Of a stretch of DNA of 64,000 bases, positions 1-8,235 are shown piece by piece. A model generated the notes under the pieces. That model saw nothing but the letters and a program-made list of their open reading frames with translations. It was not told the origin of the DNA and did no database searches. How positions within the stretch are numbered: the first letter of the stretch is position 1; each line of letters starts with the position of its first letter. A program made the position numbers and the translations under genes. Origin of the DNA: Acidimicrobiia bacterium (GTDB lineage Bacteria > Actinomycetota > Acidimicrobiia > Acidimicrobiales > Poriferisodalaceae); the NCBI GenBank assembly GCA_022820925.1, contig JAJEEO010000011.1, positions 1 through 64,000 on the forward strand, written 5' to 3'.

Positions 1-105
1 AAACGCTCACCCGACCTGCTCGCCGCCCAACGACGAGAACGAGCCCGCGTCCGATCCGAACGCGGCCACCGATGGGGACGCCCCACCACACCAAAAGCCG
101 CATGA
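1..105 (+). CDS. C-terminal fragment of an unidentified basic protein (cut by left edge)
   Basis: The first reading frame is open from the window edge to a TGA at 103-105. It encodes 34 residues rich in Arg and Lys, with a GRPTTPK-like basic tail. Such tails occur in DNA-binding proteins such as transposases and recombinases, but nothing diagnostic is visible. It could also be chance coding in high-GC DNA; the preceding sequence would decide. Confidence 0.28.
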   Translation, partial: KRSPDLLAAQRRERARVRSERGHRWGRPTTPKAA

Positions 106-166
106 CCAAAGCGCGCAAACGTTTGTGGTCACAGCACTAGCGCAGAGGTGTCAATGAGCCACTCTG

Positions 167-454
167 TCACCGCCACGCGCCGGCCATGATCTCGGGGTCT
201 CGGGCGTCGGCAAACGTTTCGGCAAGCCTGCGGAAGCACTCCAGCGGGTCTTCAGGGGCCGGCGCCTCGGCGACGCGCGCGCGGTCTCGTTCGCGCAGGA
301 GCACTCGGTGCATGTAGTCGGCTGCGGCGACGAGGCCCTCGTCGACTTCCTCTACCGTTACGAACCGGGCCAGGAATCGCTCCACTGCATCCTCGTCGAA
401 AACCCGGTACGGCCCTTCGGCTCCGAAGACTGACCGACCGATCACACCCAGCAT
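167..454 (-). CDS. Small hypothetical protein, 95 aa
   Basis: The frame starts at an ATG (452-454) and ends at a TGA near 167, head-to-head with the oxidoreductase at 472. Third codon positions are strongly G/C, as in neighbouring genes, which supports real coding. The protein is mostly charged and predicted helical, with segments such as VFDEDAVERFLARF and DPLECFRRLAETFAD. There is no signal peptide or membrane segment. I do not recognise a family. No clear Shine-Dalgarno precedes the ATG, so the start is uncertain. The gap to the divergent gene is only about 17 bp, so any promoters for the two would overlap. Confidence 0.42.
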   Translation of the reverse strand: MLGVIGRSVFGAEGPYRVFDEDAVERFLARFVTVEEVDEGLVAAADYMHRVLLRERDRARVAEAPAPEDPLECFRRLAETFADARDPEIMAGAWR

Positions 455-471
455 CACGAAGAGGGGAGACA

Positions 472-1542
472 ATGGAATTCGGGATCTGTCTGCATTCGAA
501 GATCGACGACATCGACTTGGTGGTCCGGGCCGAGAACCTGGGCTTCGATGCGGCCTGGTTCGCCGACTCACAGATGCTGTGGTCTGACTGCTACTCGTGC
601 ATGGCACTGGCAGCCGACCGCACCACGCGCATCAAGCTGGGTACTGGTGTATCGGTCGTCGATACTCGGGTCGCGCCGGTCACAGCGCACAGCATCGCCA
701 CCATCAACGTGTTGGCTCCCGGTCGAACGTTCCTGGGCGTGGGCAACGGCTTCACGGCGTGGCGGCTGATGGCACGGAAGCCAGCACGCCTGGTCGAGTT
801 CGAGGCGTTCCTCGACACCACACGTCGACTGCTCAGGGGCGAAGAAGCACCGTTCACCCACGGGGGCAAGACCACTGACGTCGCGTTCCAGATGGCCGAG
901 CTGGGGTTCGTCAACGTGAACGATCCGGTGCCGATCCACGTTTCGGCGTTCGGGCCGAAGGGGCAGGCCCTCGCCGGTGCGTACGGTGACGGTCTGATCG
1001 CAGCGGTACCACCCCAGCGCAGTGCAGTCGAGCGTTGCCTGGCAAATGCTGCAGGCGGCGCCGCCGGTGCCGGTCGCGAGTTCGACGAGGACAGATTCCA
1101 GCTGACGACGTTGACGGCGGTGGCGGTGCTCGAGCCGGGTGAGGACCTCACCTCGGATCGTGTCGTCGAGCAATGTGGACCGATGGCGGTGATGGGCCTT
1201 CACTATGCCTATGAGCGTTTCCGCCAGTTCGGGGTCGATCCGCCGCCCCACCTCCGAAGCGTGTGGGACGACTATGTCGCGTTGGTGGAGCAGAGCCCAG
1301 AAGCCGAACGCCACTATCGCATCCATGCTGGTCACGGCACGTATCTGCACCCCGACGAGGTCCAGTTCGCGACTCCGGAGCTCATCGAAGCAGCCTGCAT
1401 CGTGGGCCAGGCCGATCAGTTGGTGGAGAAGATCTCCGAGCTTGAGGCTGCCGGTCTCGATCAGCTGATGGTGCTGCCGAGCTTCGCGTCCCGCTACCGA
1501 GCTGCCGAGGAGATCGGGTCGTTGATCAAGCGGTCAGGCTGA
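472..1542 (+). CDS. Luciferase-like (LLM) F420/flavin-dependent oxidoreductase
   Basis: This 356-residue protein has the (beta/alpha)8 fold signature of the bacterial luciferase-like family. The N-terminal strand MEFGICLHS is followed by AENLGFDAAWFAD, then LGTGV (about 56-60) and the LAPGRTFLGVGNG segment (81-93) that in this family lines the cofactor phosphate pocket. Length and layout fit the methylene-tetrahydromethanopterin-reductase-like branch, which in Actinobacteria usually uses F420; the substrate cannot be told. The ATG is preceded by GAGGGGAGAC, a good ribosome-binding site. It stands alone, with a divergent small gene upstream and a convergent membrane protein downstream. It is one of seven family members in the window. 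Confidence 0.88.
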   Translation: MEFGICLHSKIDDIDLVVRAENLGFDAAWFADSQMLWSDCYSCMALAADRTTRIKLGTGVSVVDTRVAPVTAHSIATINVLAPGRTFLGVGNGFTAWRLMARKPARLVEFEAFLDTTRRLLRGEEAPFTHGGKTTDVAFQMAELGFVNVNDPVPIHVSAFGPKGQALAGAYGDGLIAAVPPQRSAVERCLANAAGGAAGAGREFDEDRFQLTTLTAVAVLEPGEDLTSDRVVEQCGPMAVMGLHYAYERFRQFGVDPPPHLRSVWDDYVALVEQSPEAERHYRIHAGHGTYLHPDEVQFATPELIEAACIVGQADQLVEKISELEAAGLDQLMVLPSFASRYRAAEEIGSLIKRSG

Positions 1543-1590
1543 GGTGGGCAGGCACGGCATGGGCTGAGTGAGCTCCGGGCTGCAAGCGCC

Positions 1591-2796
1591 TCAGGGTGTG
1601 TCGGTGACCAGGGCCCGGTGGTAGACGGCTCGGACAGCCAACGCCTCGCGCAGCTCCTCGGTCATGTCCTCGGCGAACTCTGAGCGATAGCTGGAGTCCA
1701 GAACGACTGACACGGCGAACTGCAGCCCGGAGAACAGCCCGATGAAAGCGGCCACCAGCACCAGCTGGCGGCTGAACAGCAGTTCCCCGCTCCAGAGCGG
1801 AAGACGCACGACCCATGAGCCTTCCCACGTGAGCTGACTCAGCGTGGTCCACTGCAGCAGCGTGCTCTCGCGCACGGTGAAGACGCCGAAGAGCACGTAG
1901 AAGCACGTCACGATCACCGCAACCAGCGCGATCTGGATGCTCTGGGCTACGAACAGCAGCAGGCTGACATTGAAGCGAGCCCGCCGTCCCAGCTGAGGTG
2001 AGTCCGGCGGTGGGGAGTCTTCGGCAGGCACCAATTGCGCCACCGGCGTGTCCGCACAGCGAAACCGCACATCGGCCCACGACGAGAAGCGGGCCATGTC
2101 CACCGCAAGTCGCCGCACCGAGATGATGACGAAGAGCGCCCCGACTGCCACGAGCAGCAGGGCCACCATTCCGAAGAACGGCAGCGTGAAGTCGTTGGCC
2201 ACCTGCCACATCTCCGCGTTCAGGAAGATGAATGCCGAGAACACCAGCAGGATCGGGAGCGACTTGGCCAGCAGCGTCATCATCTGGCCCACCTGACGCC
2301 AGAGTTGGCCTACCGACCATCGCACCATCGGCAGCAGGCCCCAGCTGGTCACCACGTACGCGCCGACGAGCAGCGCGGCATTCAAGCCCGCGGCGAGTGC
2401 CGCATCGACGATGATCGAATCGGAGGAACCCAGCCCGGCGAAGGCGGCGCCGAGCACGAGATACGCCAGCACCTCCCAGGCACCGAACCGATCGGGGAGC
2501 TGCCACAGGCGCCGGCCCCGGATCCGGTTCACGAGTGCCACGACGCCTGCCATAACGCTGAGGCCGACTACGAAAACGCCCGCTTGGGCCCAGCCCGTCC
2601 ATCGGTCCCCGAACACGAAGAAGAACTCAATGAACACCACGAACGCCAGGAATGGTGCGGCGCGGGTGAGCACGTCTGAGCTAGCGGAGTAGTCGTGTAT
2701 CAGGTGCGGCAGTCCTCTTCGAACGAACCACCGCTCGCAACGGCGTCGCTCGGAGACGAGGTCATGCTCGCGACCTGCAGCGCCGACGTTCTCCAT
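1591..2796 (-). CDS. Multi-pass membrane protein of unknown function, 401 aa
   Basis: From the ATG at 2794-2796 (MENVGAAGREHD) the protein has a cytosolic-looking charged N-terminus of about 40 residues and then roughly eight hydrophobic helices. The first is around 45-62 (FLAFVVFIEFFFVFGD), and a dense pair lies in the second half (LLLFVAQSIQIALVAVIV). A soluble loop with a DSPPPDSP stretch separates the two halves. I do not recognise a named family; channel or transporter roles are possible but unsupported. The open frame extends further upstream to 2997, but that part overlaps the divergent dienelactone hydrolase start and reads as low-quality coding, so I prefer the internal ATG. Confidence 0.7.
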   Translation of the reverse strand: MENVGAAGREHDLVSERRRCERWFVRRGLPHLIHDYSASSDVLTRAAPFLAFVVFIEFFFVFGDRWTGWAQAGVFVVGLSVMAGVVALVNRIRGRRLWQLPDRFGAWEVLAYLVLGAAFAGLGSSDSIIVDAALAAGLNAALLVGAYVVTSWGLLPMVRWSVGQLWRQVGQMMTLLAKSLPILLVFSAFIFLNAEMWQVANDFTLPFFGMVALLLVAVGALFVIISVRRLAVDMARFSSWADVRFRCADTPVAQLVPAEDSPPPDSPQLGRRARFNVSLLLFVAQSIQIALVAVIVTCFYVLFGVFTVRESTLLQWTTLSQLTWEGSWVVRLPLWSGELLFSRQLVLVAAFIGLFSGLQFAVSVVLDSSYRSEFAEDMTEELREALAVRAVYHRALVTDTP

Positions 2797-2869
2797 GGGG
2801 AGCACCCTAGGAAATCCACCTGCAGCAGCTTTGACATCGACGGTGACGGGGCCGCTAGACATTGGCGGC

Positions 2870-3547
2870 ATGGGACAGACGATTTCGTTGACAGCTTCAG
2901 ACGGCGTGACCTTCAGCGCATACCGGGCCGATCCTTCGGGGCCGCCCAAGGGCGGTGTGGTGGTCGTGCAGGAGATCTTCGGGGTGAACGACCACATCCG
3001 AAGCGTCGCCGACGGCTATGCGGCCGATGGCTACCTGGCGGTGGCGCCGGCGCTGTTCGACCGTGTGCGGGGGGGCGTCGAGCTGGGCTACGACGCCTAG
3101 GGCATCGACGTGGGCCGCAAGATCGCCTTCGACGACCTCACCGTCGACCAGGTCATGGACGACATCTCGGCGGCGGCCGATTGCGCTGCCGAGGGCGGCA
3201 AGGTCGGCATCGTCGGCTACTGCTGGGGCGGCTCGATGTGCTACGTGGCCTCAGCCCGCCTGGCCGACAAGATCGCTGCGGCGTCGGGCTACTACGGCGG
3301 GCAGATCATGCCGCACCTCGACGAGCGGCCCACCGCCCCGTTGCTGCTGCACTTTGGCACCGAGGACCACGGCATCCCGCTCGACAACGTGCACGCCATC
3401 GATGAGCGCTGGGACCACATCGCCGTGCACATCTACGACGGCGCCGATCACGGCTTCAATTGCGACGCGCGTGCCAGCTTTCATCCCGAAGCAGCGGCGC
3501 TGGCCAAGCAGCGCACGCTGGATCACTTCGCTCAACACCTGAGCTGA
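2870..3547 (+). pseudogene. Dienelactone hydrolase interrupted by one in-frame TAG
   Basis: A continuous frame from the ATG at 2870 to the TGA at 3547 encodes a 225-codon dienelactone-hydrolase-family protein, the normal length for the family. Codon 77 (3098-3100) is TAG, between GYDA and GIDVGRKIAF. The family opens ring lactones with a Cys-Asp-His triad; here the Cys sits in GYCWGGS, the Asp in FGTEDHG and the His in DGADHGFN. All three lie after the stop, so the 76-aa upstream product would be inactive. A GTG at 3110 could restart a 145-aa product holding the triad. No other damage is seen. A single G-to-T change from GAG (Glu) would create the stop, so this looks recent or may be a sequencing error. 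Confidence 0.8.
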
Positions 3548-3582
3548 ACCGGCGCCACCGGTCCGGGCGTCGCCGAGCGCCC
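3548..3582 (+). terminator. Candidate hairpin terminator after the hydrolase
   Basis: Two adjacent small inverted repeats follow the stop codon directly: ACCGG/CCGGT with a CGCCA loop (3548-3562), and GGGCG/CGCCC (3565-3569 with 3578-3582). There is no U-tract. GC-rich hairpins without U-tails are common at gene ends in actinobacteria, but this is weak evidence. Confidence 0.3.
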
Positions 3583-3640
3583 ACGAGCCGAGTGACAGCG
3601 CGACGACGCTTCATTGGGCACTTCTGCAAGAGTGACGCCG

Positions 3641-5242
3641 ATGCACGGATGGATGAAGGCAGCCGCGTCCGTGCTTGCCGTCGCGCTGGCACTCTCGGCT
3701 TGCAGCACCGGTGAGGATGATGCGGTCCCGGCAGCGACGACACTGCCGTCAGACGCGTCCCCGGCCGTCACGACGACTGCCGCCTCGCCGGCCACGAAGG
3801 CGCTTCCGCCCGAGACCACTGCGCTGCCGCCCACGACTGCGGCGCCAGAGTCCACGACAACGACGGCGCCTGAAGCCGAAACCACCGATGCGGTTGCGGA
3901 TGCGGCCGCGGACCCCGACGTATCACCGCCGCCGGGCGCAGGCATCGGCGACAGCTTCTACCCGTGGCTCGGCAATAGCGGCTACGACGTAATTCACTAC
4001 GAACTCAAACTTGATGTCGATCCGGACACCAACACGCTCGACGGCATCACGACCGTCCACGGGGTGTCCACCGGCGAGCTCGAGAAGATCTACCTGGACC
4101 TGTCCGGCCTCGACGTGAGCTCAGTCACGGTTGACGGCGTCGCAGCCGAATTCTCGCGCGAACAGGCCGAGCTGATCGTGCGGCCGGCGACGCCTGTGCC
4201 GGCAGGGATCGGCTTCACCGTCGAGGTGGCGTACTCGGGCACGCCCGAACGCATCAACGACCCGGGTGTGCCGTTCGCTCGCATCGGCTGGTTCAACCAG
4301 AACGGCGTGATCTTCACCGCCAACGAGCCGTCGGGCTCCATGTCATGGTTCCCGTCCAACAACCATCCGACCGACAAGGCCACGTTCACCATCGCCATCA
4401 CAGTTCCCGAGCACTCGACAGCGGCATCGACGGGAGTGCTCGTCGAGGAGTCTGCAGCCGACGGTCGCCGCACGTTCACCTGGCAGATGAACGACCCGAT
4501 GGCGACCTACCTGGCGGCCGTATACATCGGCGAGTTCGAGCGGCACACCCAGGAGACGCGCGACGGCCTGATCATCCGCGACTACATCCCGAGCTCACTC
4601 ACCGACGAGCAGCGTCAAGCGACGCTCGAAGCCCTGTCGGTCACGCCAGGCGCCATCGAGTTCTTCGAAGAGTTGCTGGGCCCGTACCCCTTCGATGCGT
4701 ACGGCACGCTCGTGCTGCCGTTCAGCATCGGCTTCGCGATGGAGAACCAGACGCTCTCGCTCCACGGGGACCGGACGCTGATCCCTCTGATCATCGCCCA
4801 CGAGCTTGCGCACCAGTGGTTCGGCAACGCGGTGTCGCCAGGCGACTGGAGCGAGATCTGGCTCAACGAGGGCTTCGCGCACTACCTGGCCTTCCTGTAT
4901 CTCGCCGACTACGGGGGCCACGACATCGCTGCGCTGATGGCCAACGAGCTGCAGGCAGCACGCAATGCGAATGCAGGCCCTCCGGGCAGCATCACCGTGG
5001 CGCAGCTGTTCGACTTCCCGACCGTGTACCAGCGGTCCACGCTGACCCTGTACGCGCTGCACCGTCACGTCGGCGACGAAACGTTCTTCGAGATTCTGCG
5101 GCAGCACTACCAGCGGTCCGACGGGGGCACGGCAACCACGCCCGACTTCATGGCGATCGTGGCCCAGCACGCCGGCCCCGACGCCGTGGCCCTGCTCGCC
5201 TCGTGGCTCTACAGCCCCGAGATCCCCACCACCCTGGACTGA
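3641..5242 (+). CDS. M1-family zinc metallopeptidase, lipoprotein
   Basis: This is an exported aminopeptidase-type peptidase. A basic N-terminus (MHGWMKAAAS) leads into a hydrophobic stretch and the lipobox LSAC, predicting a lipid-anchored surface protein. About 75 residues rich in Thr, Pro, Ala and Glu form a flexible linker before the catalytic part. The zinc site is complete: HELAH at 387-391 and the third ligand Glu410 in NEGFAHY (HEXXH-18-E). GFAMEN (364-369) is the family's exopeptidase substrate-binding motif. The protein stops soon after the catalytic domain and lacks the large helical C-terminal domain of PepN/ERAP types. The ATG at 3641 was chosen because it places the signal peptide correctly; a TTG at 3614 is also open. 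Confidence 0.88.
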   Translation: MHGWMKAAASVLAVALALSACSTGEDDAVPAATTLPSDASPAVTTTAASPATKALPPETTALPPTTAAPESTTTTAPEAETTDAVADAAADPDVSPPPGAGIGDSFYPWLGNSGYDVIHYELKLDVDPDTNTLDGITTVHGVSTGELEKIYLDLSGLDVSSVTVDGVAAEFSREQAELIVRPATPVPAGIGFTVEVAYSGTPERINDPGVPFARIGWFNQNGVIFTANEPSGSMSWFPSNNHPTDKATFTIAITVPEHSTAASTGVLVEESAADGRRTFTWQMNDPMATYLAAVYIGEFERHTQETRDGLIIRDYIPSSLTDEQRQATLEALSVTPGAIEFFEELLGPYPFDAYGTLVLPFSIGFAMENQTLSLHGDRTLIPLIIAHELAHQWFGNAVSPGDWSEIWLNEGFAHYLAFLYLADYGGHDIAALMANELQAARNANAGPPGSITVAQLFDFPTVYQRSTLTLYALHRHVGDETFFEILRQHYQRSDGGTATTPDFMAIVAQHAGPDAVALLASWLYSPEIPTTLD

Positions 5243-5249
5243 TCGTCGG

Positions 5250-6140
5250 CTAGCCCAGCAGGACGGCGCCGCGGTCGATGGCAGGGCCGCCTTCGGCGTT
5301 GAGCACGTCGAAACGGACGGCCCGTGTGGCGCCGCCGTCGCCGTTCGTGGGCACGACGTCCCAGATGCGTACCGTGATCGTCGAGGGCATGAGCACCATG
5401 GCCCGGAATCGGCAGACGATCCGGCGCACGCTGTGCGGATTGCCGTCGGCGACGGCGTCGACGACCGCCGAAACGCCCAACGCCAGCGTGGCCGTGCCGT
5501 GCAGGATGATGCCCGGCAGCCCGGCCTTGCGCGCAACCGCCGCGTCGGTGTGGATCGGGTTCCAGATGCGAGCACACTCGGTGTAGGCGTGGGCTGCGCC
5601 GTGCGCGACCGGCACCCCGATCTCGGCAAGCGGCTCTGGAGGCAGCTCGCCGAAGTCCGGTTCAGCAGGGGCGTCGGGATCGGGCCGGTTGCCGCCGACG
5701 GTCTCGACGTTGAGATACATCCCGCCCTGGTACGTCGTGGCGACCGGGTTGCCGTCGGCGTCGACGGTGTCGATCCGCATCGTCTGGAAGGTGCCCGGCT
5801 TGCGCTGCTCGACGCCGGTGTAGGTGACGCTGGTCGTGAGATGGTCGCCGGGGCGCACCAGCCGGTGGACCGTCAGGTCGTGGGTGGCGTGCACCGAGCG
5901 GCGGACCTCGTCGGGCGTGATGCCCCAGCGGTCCGATATGTCGCGGCCTGCCACGATGACCGGCCACTCCGGGCACACGGCGAACATCGGGTGCGCCACC
6001 ACGCCGTCGTCGCCCAGCGTGTCGAAGTAGCAGTCGTGCGTGTCGCCGAGCGAGGCCGAGTAGGCCATCGTCCAGCGCTCGTCTACGTGATGGGAAATGG
6101 GCCCGATGGTCTCGCCCACCATGTCTGTCGGAACCGGCAT
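5250..6140 (-). CDS. MaoC-like double hot-dog protein
   Basis: The 296-residue product has two hot-dog halves. The N-terminal half carries FDTLGDDGVVAHPMFAV and the C-terminal half the hydratase-type segment NPIHTDAAVARKAGLPGIILHG (about 215-236). Family members hydrate or dehydrate enoyl/hydroxyacyl-CoA thioesters. In classical R-hydratases the motif reads GDxNPIH, with catalytic Asp and His. Here the preceding residues are ARIWNPIH, so the His is kept but the Asp position is Ile; hydratase activity is therefore not assured and a thioester-binding role is possible. The gene converges on the peptidase (8 bp gap) and diverges from the acyltransferase at 6212, matching a lipid theme. Start chosen at ATG 6140; a GTG 18 bp upstream is an alternative. 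Confidence 0.78.
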   Translation of the reverse strand: MPVPTDMVGETIGPISHHVDERWTMAYSASLGDTHDCYFDTLGDDGVVAHPMFAVCPEWPVIVAGRDISDRWGITPDEVRRSVHATHDLTVHRLVRPGDHLTTSVTYTGVEQRKPGTFQTMRIDTVDADGNPVATTYQGGMYLNVETVGGNRPDPDAPAEPDFGELPPEPLAEIGVPVAHGAAHAYTECARIWNPIHTDAAVARKAGLPGIILHGTATLALGVSAVVDAVADGNPHSVRRIVCRFRAMVLMPSTITVRIWDVVPTNGDGGATRAVRFDVLNAEGGPAIDRGAVLLG

Positions 6141-6211
6141 GGCTTCGAGCGTAGTGACACGGCAGATTCTGGGTCGTCGCGGATTGCCTGCGAGACGCCA
6201 GAATCGGGGGC

Positions 6212-6958
6212 GTGAGTGCACGAGCCCCCCGGTGGAAGCTGCGTGGTGCAGGAGGGCTGCTGGCCGACGACGGGCTTGCCGGGACACTGGCATGGCGGGC
6301 AGCTCGGGGCTTGGTGCGCATCCTGCTGTTTCGCGTCTACCGGGTGCGGGCCACCGGTCAGGAGCGTCTGCGGGCGAACGGCACCGTCATCTACGCCCCG
6401 GTCCACCGCAGCCACCTCGACGGTCCGCTGATCGGCGGTCTCACCCACCGCCGCGTGCGGTACCTGGGCAAGGAGGAGCTCTTCCATCCCAAGCCGCTCG
6501 GCTGGTTCATGCGTTCGATCGGGGTCTTTCCCGTGCGCCGCGGCGAGGCTGACCTCGACGCGATGCGTGCTGCCCTCGGTCTGCTGACCGGCGGCGAGGC
6601 GATGCTGGTCTTCCCCGAAGGGACACGCCAGCCCTCCGACGACATCGGCCCAGTCTTCGATGGCACTGCATGGCTGGCTGCGAAGTCGGACGCGCCGGTG
6701 CTGCCGGTGGGCATCGCAGGCACACGCGAGGCGATGCCCAGCGGTGCCAAGTTCCCGAAGCGGACGCAGGTCGCGATCGTGGTGGGGGAGCCGCTCGCCC
6801 CGCCGACCGGCGCCGACGGCGGCCGTGCCAGGCGGCCGGACATGACGGCATGGACGGCAACGCTGCGAGATGCCCTCGAGGTCTGCCAGCAGCGGGCGCG
6901 GGCACTGGCGAACCAGCCCGGCCGCGCCCGCACGCCCATGCGCGATCTCGTGCCGTGA
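6212..6958 (+). CDS. PlsC-type 1-acyl-glycerol-3-phosphate acyltransferase
   Basis: This enzyme family transfers an acyl chain to lysophosphatidate or a related acceptor at the inner face of the membrane. The catalytic HX4D motif is HRSHLD (His65-Asp70). FPEGTR (134-139) is the acceptor-phosphate-binding block, and PVGIAGT follows as the fourth conserved block. The 248-aa length is normal. The start is a GTG; no long N-terminal membrane helix is seen, only a moderately hydrophobic stretch around 33-42. Its stop overlaps the next gene's start in a GTGA, so the two are translated together. Confidence 0.87.
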   Translation: MSARAPRWKLRGAGGLLADDGLAGTLAWRAARGLVRILLFRVYRVRATGQERLRANGTVIYAPVHRSHLDGPLIGGLTHRRVRYLGKEELFHPKPLGWFMRSIGVFPVRRGEADLDAMRAALGLLTGGEAMLVFPEGTRQPSDDIGPVFDGTAWLAAKSDAPVLPVGIAGTREAMPSGAKFPKRTQVAIVVGEPLAPPTGADGGRARRPDMTAWTATLRDALEVCQQRARALANQPGRARTPMRDLVP

Positions 6959-8235
6959 TCGATCCCGACCACTGCCCGCCCAACTGGCCGAATCCCGACG
7001 AGCCGGGTGCCCTGGCAGGCATTCGCATCTGCGATTTCACGGGACAGCTCGCCGGGGCCGGTGCCACCAAGATCCTGGCTGCGCTCGGTGCGGAGGTCAT
7101 CCGCATCGAGGACCCGACCAACCAGGGCCGCTGGGACATCCTGCGAGGTACCCAGCCCTTCATCGGGGAGCACCGCGGCATCGAAGCCGGAGGATCGTTC
7201 AACAACCACAACGCCGCCAAGCTCGGCATCACGCTCAACCTGCGCGACGACCGGGCCAAAGAGCTGCTCGCCGAGCTCATCGCAGTCAGCGATGCAGTCA
7301 CCGAGAACTTCGCCGCCGGGGTGCTCGAGCGGCTCGGATTCGGCTACGAGGCCCAGCGCGCCATCAAACCCGACATCGTGTACGTCTCCAACTGCGGCTT
7401 CGGCGCCGACGGGCCCTACGCCAGCTTCAGGTCATGGGGCCCGATCGCTCAAGCCGTGTCAGGTCTCACCTTCCAATCGGGCCTGCCCGATCTGCCGCCG
7501 GCCGGGTGGGGCTACTCGTTCATGGACCACACCGGCGCGTACTACATGGCGATGGCGATCCTGATGGCCCTCTATCACCGACGCCGGACCGGCGAGGGAC
7601 AGTGGGTTGACCTCGCCTGCATCGAAGCAGCCGGAACGCTGCACGGAGCGGCGTCGCTGGACTTCACTGTCAACGGCCGACCGGCTCGGCGTGACGGCAT
7701 GCCCAACAGCAACCGGTCCCGCTCGCCTGCGATGGCGCCGCACGGCGTGTGGGCCTGCCGGGGCACCGACGAGTGGGTCGCGATCGCAGTGCGAGATGAC
7801 GATGACTGGCAGCGGTTCGCCGCCGCAGTCGATGAGCCGTGGGCCACAGACGAACGCTGGGACCGCCTCGCAGGGCGCCTCGCTGAGGAGGACCGCCTCG
7901 AGCATCTGATCGGCGAATGGACTGAGCGGCGCGGCAAGGCCGAGGTCGCCGAGCAGCTGGTCTCGGCCGGCGTGCCCGCTGCGCCGGTGCTGCGACCGAG
8001 CGAGCGCATCGACGGCGATCCCCGCACGAGCGACTGGGGCATGTGGGTGACCGCGCCGCACAGTGCCCTCGGCGACACCCGCGTCGAGGGACTGCCGATG
8101 CGCCTGTCCGAGAACGACTGGGCCATCGGCCGCGCCGCGCCCTGCCTGGGCGAGGACAACCACTACGTGCTCGGTGAGCTGCTGGGGCACAGCGCCGACG
8201 AGATCGCCGAACTTGCCGCTGCGGGGGTCATCTGA
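6955..8235 (+). CDS. CaiB/BaiF family (class III) CoA-transferase, catalytic-type subunit
   Basis: The 426-aa protein moves CoA between carboxylic acids through an aspartyl-CoA thioester. Seen features are LAALGAEVIRIEDP (N-terminal Rossmann part), NFAAGVLERLGFGYE and VYVSNCGFGADGPYA, followed by YSFMDHTGAYY, where Asp191 is in the position of the catalytic aspartate. The start is a GTG overlapping the acyltransferase stop (GTGA at 6955-6958), and the stop overlaps the next CoA-transferase start (TGATG). The two CoA-transferases are probably one heteromeric enzyme. The substrate is unknown; the linked acyltransferase suggests acyl or branched acids. Confidence 0.88.
   Translation: MIDPDHCPPNWPNPDEPGALAGIRICDFTGQLAGAGATKILAALGAEVIRIEDPTNQGRWDILRGTQPFIGEHRGIEAGGSFNNHNAAKLGITLNLRDDRAKELLAELIAVSDAVTENFAAGVLERLGFGYEAQRAIKPDIVYVSNCGFGADGPYASFRSWGPIAQAVSGLTFQSGLPDLPPAGWGYSFMDHTGAYYMAMAILMALYHRRRTGEGQWVDLACIEAAGTLHGAASLDFTVNGRPARRDGMPNSNRSRSPAMAPHGVWACRGTDEWVAIAVRDDDDWQRFAAAVDEPWATDERWDRLAGRLAEEDRLEHLIGEWTERRGKAEVAEQLVSAGVPAAPVLRPSERIDGDPRTSDWGMWVTAPHSALGDTRVEGLPMRLSENDWAIGRAAPCLGEDNHYVLGELLGHSADEIAELAAAGVI

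Noticed and set aside
116..125. CAAACGTTTG palindrome near the left edge
   Set aside because: It is a single 10-bp palindrome with no second copy at a useful spacing, so no site can be defended.
568..1350. Long minus-strand frame inside the first oxidoreductase
   Set aside because: It is antisense to a convincing luciferase-like gene and shows no family features.
1526..2602. Second long minus-strand frame over the membrane protein
   Set aside because: Arg/Gly-rich shadow; the other frame gives hydrophobic helices typical of a real membrane protein.
3098..3100. TAG in the hydrolase read as pyrrolysine
   Set aside because: Pyrrolysine is known in methylamine methyltransferases, not in hydrolases; the site is not at an active residue and the window's own MttB homologue has no internal TAG. 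A nonsense change is simpler.
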